Source of the DNA: Actinomycetota bacterium
Lineage (GTDB): Bacteria > Actinomycetota > Acidimicrobiia > Acidimicrobiales > Aldehydirespiratoraceae
Assembly (NCBI GenBank): GCA_029979265.1
Contig: JAPOHW010000012.1
Coordinates: forward strand, 42,286-106,285
Direction of reading: 5' to 3'
Length of the DNA: 64,000 nt
Translations under genes and position numbers: made by a program
The notes under the pieces: model-generated
The model's input: only the letters and a program-made list of their open reading frames with translations
What the model was told of the DNA's origin: nothing
The model's database searches: none
Shown: positions 60,399 through 64,000 of the stretch, one piece after another
Layout of the letters: the number at the start of each line of letters is the position of its first letter
Position numbering within the stretch: position 1 is the first letter of the stretch

Positions 60399-61433
60399 AT
60401 GCTGCAATACATCATGCGCCGGCTGGCGCTTGCGATTCCGACCTTGGTAGCGATCAGCTTCGTCGTTTTCGCTCTGCTCGATCTCGCACCGGGAGATCCG
60501 ACAAGTCAGCTTCCGCTCACGATCCCGATGGAGATGCGTGAGAACATCCGCGAGTCCCTGGGGTACAACGACCCCTTCCTCGTTCGCTGGCTGAATTGGC
60601 TCGAGTTGATGATGGTCAACGAGCCCATCCATTTGATCGACAGCAAGCTCGGTGTGTGCCTCTCCGAACTCTGGGGCAGCGATTGCGCAACCGCTGACCG
60701 GATCATTTCCTGGCAGTCCCGTTCACCGGCGCTCGACACGGTGTACGAGCGTTTGCCCCAAACCATCTGGACGCTCGGGCTCGGTCTGCTCTTCGGCGTG
60801 ATCATCGCCGTCCCGATCGGAACCCTTCAGGCGTATCGCCAGTACAGCTGGTTTGACAACATCGGCACCGTGGTCACGATGCTCGGGTACTCCGTGCCGG
60901 TCTTCGTGATCGGCCCGCTGCTCATCTGGCTTTTCTCGGTCCAGAACCGTTGGCTCCCGACCTTCTATACAACAACGCACGACGTCCAGTGGACGAGCTG
61001 GTCGAGTATCTGGTTCCAGATCAAACAGTTGCTCATGCCGGTCACCGTGTTGACGCTGTTCAACGCGGCCACGTTCGGCCGGTTCGCTCGCGCCTCGGTG
61101 CTCGAGAATCTCAACCAGGGATACGTTCGCACCGCCCGCGCCAAGGGGCTGAGCGAAGCGGTGGTGATGAACCGTCACGTCGTACGCAACAGCCTCATTC
61201 CGGTGGTCACCCTGCTCGCCCTCTCGATTCCGGGCATCTTCTCTGGAGCGATCATCACCGAGAACATCTTCCGGATCAACGGCCTCGGGCAGCTCCTGTT
61301 GCTCTCGATCGGCCAGAACGACCTGCCCATGGTCCAGTCGCTGGTCTTCATCTTCGCTGCGCTGACCGTTCTGTTCAACATCGTGGCCGATGTCCTGTAC
61401 GGCGTCCTCGACCCCCGGATCCGCTATGACTGA
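60399..61433 (+). CDS. oppB: Oligopeptide ABC transporter permease OppB
   Basis: A 344-residue permease of the DppB/OppB type. The N-terminal MLQYIMRRLALAIPTLVAISFVVFALL and the EAA loop (GYVRTARAKGLSEAVVMNRHVVRNSLIPVVT) are typical. Six helices predicted. It overlaps oppC by 8 nt. Confidence 0.96.
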   Translation: MLQYIMRRLALAIPTLVAISFVVFALLDLAPGDPTSQLPLTIPMEMRENIRESLGYNDPFLVRWLNWLELMMVNEPIHLIDSKLGVCLSELWGSDCATADRIISWQSRSPALDTVYERLPQTIWTLGLGLLFGVIIAVPIGTLQAYRQYSWFDNIGTVVTMLGYSVPVFVIGPLLIWLFSVQNRWLPTFYTTTHDVQWTSWSSIWFQIKQLLMPVTVLTLFNAATFGRFARASVLENLNQGYVRTARAKGLSEAVVMNRHVVRNSLIPVVTLLALSIPGIFSGAIITENIFRINGLGQLLLLSIGQNDLPMVQSLVFIFAALTVLFNIVADVLYGVLDPRIRYD

Positions 61434-62391
61434 TCAGCAAGCACCGTCTGACTCCCTGTCCGAAGCGGCACTCGACAGCGGCACGAAGGCCGCCAACGAA
61501 CTCGGTGAGTTCCGGTCGCTCAAAGCCGATGTCTGGCGCCAGTTCCGTCGCCATAAGGGCGCAATGGGTGGCGTGATCATGCTCACGATGGTGGTCGGCG
61601 GTTGTTTGCTCGGCCCACCCCTCATGGGCTTCGACACCGCAACGCCCAATGTTGCCAATGCGAACCGGGGTGCGTTTGACTGGCCCCATCTCTTCGGCAC
61701 CGACAACCTTGGCCGCGATGCCTTTGCCCGAGCACTCCTCGGTGGCCGGGTCTCTCTCGCCGTCGGCTTCGTCGCCATGACGGTGTCGATCATCGTCGGT
61801 GTGTTGATCGGTGTATTCGCCGGCTACTTCCGCTGGCTCGACTCTCCGCTGATGCGGCTCACCGACCTGTTTCTGTCGCTCCCGCTCCTCCCGATCCTGC
61901 TCGTGACAGTCGTGTTGTTCCGTGACCCGGTGCAAGACCGGCTTGGCGACAATCTCGGCATCTTCGTCCTGATGGTCACCATCATCGGCGGCACGAGTTG
62001 GATGTCGACCGCTCGTATCGTTCGCGGCGAGGTGCTTTCGATCAAGCAGGAGGAGTTCATCCTCGCCAGTCGCAGCATTGGCACGCGGCCGTGGGTGATC
62101 ATCATGAAGCACGTCGTGCCCAACGTGATGAGTCCGGTCATCGTGGCGGCGTCGCTCGGCATCGCCGTGGCGATCCTCACCGAGTCGGCGGTGTCGTTCC
62201 TCGGTCTCGGGTTCCCGCTCGATCTGCCGACGTGGGGCAAATTGCTCGACGAGGCCAAGGACCGCATCTCACTCAACGTGTGGCTCACCATCGGCCCGGG
62301 CATCTTGCTGTCGGCCACCGTGATGAGCGTCAACCTGATCGGTGACGGGCTTCGTGATGCCCTCGATCCGCAGGGCCGCAGCAAGGGCTGA
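61426..62391 (+). CDS. oppC: Oligopeptide ABC transporter permease OppC
   Basis: A 321-residue permease of the DppC/OppC type. The start is ATG 61426. Features: FGTDNLGRDAFARALLGGRVSLAVGF, EEFILASRSIGTRPWVIIMKHVVPNVMSPVIV (EAA loop) and ESAVSFLGLGFPLDLPTWGKLL, all OppC signatures. About six helices. Last gene of the opp operon; inverted repeats follow. Confidence 0.96.
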   Translation: MTDQQAPSDSLSEAALDSGTKAANELGEFRSLKADVWRQFRRHKGAMGGVIMLTMVVGGCLLGPPLMGFDTATPNVANANRGAFDWPHLFGTDNLGRDAFARALLGGRVSLAVGFVAMTVSIIVGVLIGVFAGYFRWLDSPLMRLTDLFLSLPLLPILLVTVVLFRDPVQDRLGDNLGIFVLMVTIIGGTSWMSTARIVRGEVLSIKQEEFILASRSIGTRPWVIIMKHVVPNVMSPVIVAASLGIAVAILTESAVSFLGLGFPLDLPTWGKLLDEAKDRISLNVWLTIGPGILLSATVMSVNLIGDGLRDALDPQGRSKG

Positions 62392-62401
62392 TACCGACCT
62401 G

Positions 62402-62476
62402 CCATAGATTACATCTATGGGACTATAGAGAGTTTCCCTCTATCCCCCTGATCGAACATCGCCGATCATGAGGGGG
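62402..62476. repeat. Cluster of three inverted repeats upstream of the Fe-S/NrfD gene
   Basis: Three consecutive dyads fill the gap between oppC and the next gene. (1) CCATAGAT-TAC-ATCTATGG (62402-62420), a perfect 8-bp pair. (2) ATAGAG-N7-CTCTAT (62425-62443), a perfect 6-bp pair. (3) TGATCG-N8-CGATCA (62449-62468), flanked by CCCCC and GGGGG (62444-62448 and 62472-62476), a hairpin that overlaps the ribosome site and first base of the GTG start. Dyads 1 and 2 look like protein-binding operators; dyad 3 could hide the ribosome site. The region is short (84 nt) and AT-rich in part. Function inferred. Confidence 0.6.
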
Positions 62477-64000
62477 TGACACGACTGGGGTTCCTCCTCG
62501 ACAGCGACAGTTGCATCGGCTGTCATGCCTGCACCGTCGCCTGCAAGAGCGAGCACGATGTGCCGCTCGGCGTCAATCGCACCTGGGTCAAGTACATCGA
62601 AACGGGTACCTTCCCCGATGTTGCCCGCAAGTTCTCGGTGATGCGGTGCAACCAGTGCGACGACGCACCATGTATGAAGATCTGTCCGACGTCGGCGCTC
62701 TACCGGGCCGACAACGGTGTGGTCGACTTCCAGGACGACAACTGCATCGGTTGCAAGTCGTGCATGAACGCCTGTCCGTACGACGCCCTCTACATCAATC
62801 CCGAGACGAACACAGCGCACAAGTGCAACATGTGTAACCACCGCATCGAGATGGATCTCGAACCCTCGTGTCAGATCGTGTGCCCGACCGAGGCCATCAA
62901 GATCGGCGACCTCGACGATCCCAACTCCGAAATCTCGAGGATCATCGCTCGAGACGATGTCGCCGTTCGCGCCCCGGAGCAGAACACCAAGCCGAAGGTC
63001 TACTACCGAGGTGCCGACCAGGCCTCGCTCGATCCGACGCGAACCGCGATCGCCAACGACGGCATGATCTGGGCCGACACCATCGTCGGTACCCACGACA
63101 AGAACCACCCTTCGATCCCGGTGGCACTCGGCAAGAAGCCCACCGACCTCGACGGGGTTGTTGCTCGCACGGCCTACACGACCACCCACATGATGACGTG
63201 GAAGGAAAAGGTGTCGGGGTACCTGGTCACCAAGGCCATCGCTGCCGGGGTGATGCTCGTTGCGGCCCTGATGACGCTGCTGGGTCACGCCGATGAGCAA
63301 GCCGCAGTCGGGGTCGTGCCCCCCATGGTCGCCGGCGCATTCCTCGGCCTCACGGGCGTGCTGCTGATTGCCGACCTCAAGCAGCCGACTCGGTTCCACT
63401 ACCTGCTCACCCGAGGCAACACGGACTCATGGCTGGTGAGAGGGGCCTACGTCCTGATGGCCTTCGCCGCCGTGTGTGCTGTGTGGTTCGTCGGTGGGCT
63501 CGCCGACAATGGCGCACTGCTCGAGGTGCTCGCCATTCCCGCCGTCCTCGGCGCGGCCGGCACTGCGGGATACACCGCCTACCTGTTCGCCCAGTGCGAG
63601 GGCCGAGACCTCTGGCAGACACCGCTGTTGCTCCCCGTGCTGTTGGCCCAAGCCGTGACCGCCGGTGGTGCCTCGTACGCCGTGATGGACGTCGTCATGG
63701 ACGTCCCCTCGCCTGATGCCGTGGCCTGGGTGCTCCTCGGTGGCGTTGCCGCCACTGCCGCTTTTGTCTGGATGGAGCTCGCCAGCCACGGCAGCCGTCA
63801 CGTCGAACTCGCGGTCGAGACGATGACCCGCGGTCGCTATGCCCGACAGTTCTGGCTCGGTGGTGTGGTCGTCGGCATGGTGGTACCGGCGGCACTGGCG
63901 ATCCTGACCCTGGCAACCGATGGCACCAGCTCTGCGGTGCTCGCATCGGCAGGTGTCGCAGCCATCGCCGGCCTCTTCGCCTACGAGGACGCGTTCGTCC
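62476..64000 (+). CDS. Four-cluster ferredoxin fused to NrfD/PsrC-like membrane domain, 3' end cut by window
   Basis: An open frame of at least 508 codons from GTG 62476. The N-terminal part (about 1-180) is a DmsB/PsrB-type electron-transfer protein with four Cys clusters: CIGCHACTVAC, CNQCDDAPCMKIC, CIGCKSCMNAC and CNMCN..CQIVC. A linker follows, then from about residue 235 at least seven hydrophobic segments (AIAAGVMLVAALMTLLG, MVAGAFLGLTGVLLIADL, AYVLMAFAAVCAVWFVGG, VLAIPAVLGAAGTAGYTAYLF, LPVLLAQAVTAGGASYAVMDV, VVVGMVVPAALAILTL) resembling NrfD/PsrC. Such pairs couple a molybdopterin enzyme to the quinone pool, normally as two proteins. A catalytic subunit is expected beyond the right edge. 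Confidence 0.9.
   Translation, partial: MTRLGFLLDSDSCIGCHACTVACKSEHDVPLGVNRTWVKYIETGTFPDVARKFSVMRCNQCDDAPCMKICPTSALYRADNGVVDFQDDNCIGCKSCMNACPYDALYINPETNTAHKCNMCNHRIEMDLEPSCQIVCPTEAIKIGDLDDPNSEISRIIARDDVAVRAPEQNTKPKVYYRGADQASLDPTRTAIANDGMIWADTIVGTHDKNHPSIPVALGKKPTDLDGVVARTAYTTTHMMTWKEKVSGYLVTKAIAAGVMLVAALMTLLGHADEQAAVGVVPPMVAGAFLGLTGVLLIADLKQPTRFHYLLTRGNTDSWLVRGAYVLMAFAAVCAVWFVGGLADNGALLEVLAIPAVLGAAGTAGYTAYLFAQCEGRDLWQTPLLLPVLLAQAVTAGGASYAVMDVVMDVPSPDAVAWVLLGGVAATAAFVWMELASHGSRHVELAVETMTRGRYARQFWLGGVVVGMVVPAALAILTLATDGTSSAVLASAGVAAIAGLFAYEDAFV

Overview
The window is chromosomal DNA of a high-GC actinobacterium, most likely a member of the Acidimicrobiia (an Ilumatobacter-like marine or aquatic lineage). 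The evidence is two WhiB proteins, a DivIVA-like coiled-coil protein, MreB, a UPF0182 protein, three luciferase-like F420-type oxidoreductases, a CaiB/BaiF CoA-transferase and dense GTG/TTG/CTG start usage with stop/start overlaps. The lineage is an inference from gene content. No rRNA operon, CRISPR array, intact prophage or insertion sequence was seen. Almost the whole window is coding.

Left part (1-24 kb), mostly conserved housekeeping genes. A TetR-MaoC-GH1-like operon is cut by the left edge. A VWA protein is followed by WhiB, TatA, an ECF sigma factor and its anti-sigma factor, and a second WhiB on the other strand. A tightly overlapped run then encodes a ROK kinase, polyphosphate kinase, a Nudix hydrolase and an MFS carrier. 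Next come a zinc metalloprotease of the F420-associated family, an atypical SDR, MoaE, MreB (apparently started from CTG), a HEAT-repeat protein, a PDZ-Lon protease, a DivIVA-like protein and the large UPF0182 membrane protein. UPF0182, PDZ-Lon and the metalloprotease are also neighbours in mycobacteria, which supports these calls.

Middle part (24-50 kb), accessory metabolism. It holds a glutamate-synthase-like flavoprotein, a TauD-type dioxygenase beside a rhodanese, and an LLM oxidoreductase. The initiator tRNA-fMet follows with a strong terminator and a short remnant that looks like the N-terminus of a phage-type integrase. Ectoine degradation is represented by doeA and doeB. A Baeyer-Villiger-type monooxygenase, enoyl-CoA hydratase, a group D flavin oxygenase, a CoA-transferase, a sulfotransferase, an LLM oxidoreductase and a thioesterase together look like catabolism of a CoA-activated or cyclic substrate, although they are on both strands and are not one operon. 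GntR, RidA, DUF1330, LLM, LysR and M20 amidohydrolase genes follow; the LysR and M20 genes flank a clear LysR-type operator.

Right part (49-64 kb), transport and respiration. A long leftward run contains a DrrA-like ABC exporter (one ATPase and two ABC-2 permeases), a small membrane protein, a 1049-residue BNR-repeat protein and a TauE-type permease. A rightward opp operon is arranged D-F-A-B-C, with a UUCG hairpin separating the binding-protein gene from the permeases. After a cluster of three inverted repeats, the window ends inside a four-cluster ferredoxin fused to an NrfD/PsrC-like membrane domain.

I did not find a convincing new multi-gene system. The most unusual points are a GH1-fold protein that has lost its catalytic residues, a CTG-initiated mreB, the integrase-like remnant beside tRNA-fMet, repeated sharing of palindromic stop codons between convergent genes, and the inverted-repeat cluster before the Fe-S/NrfD gene.
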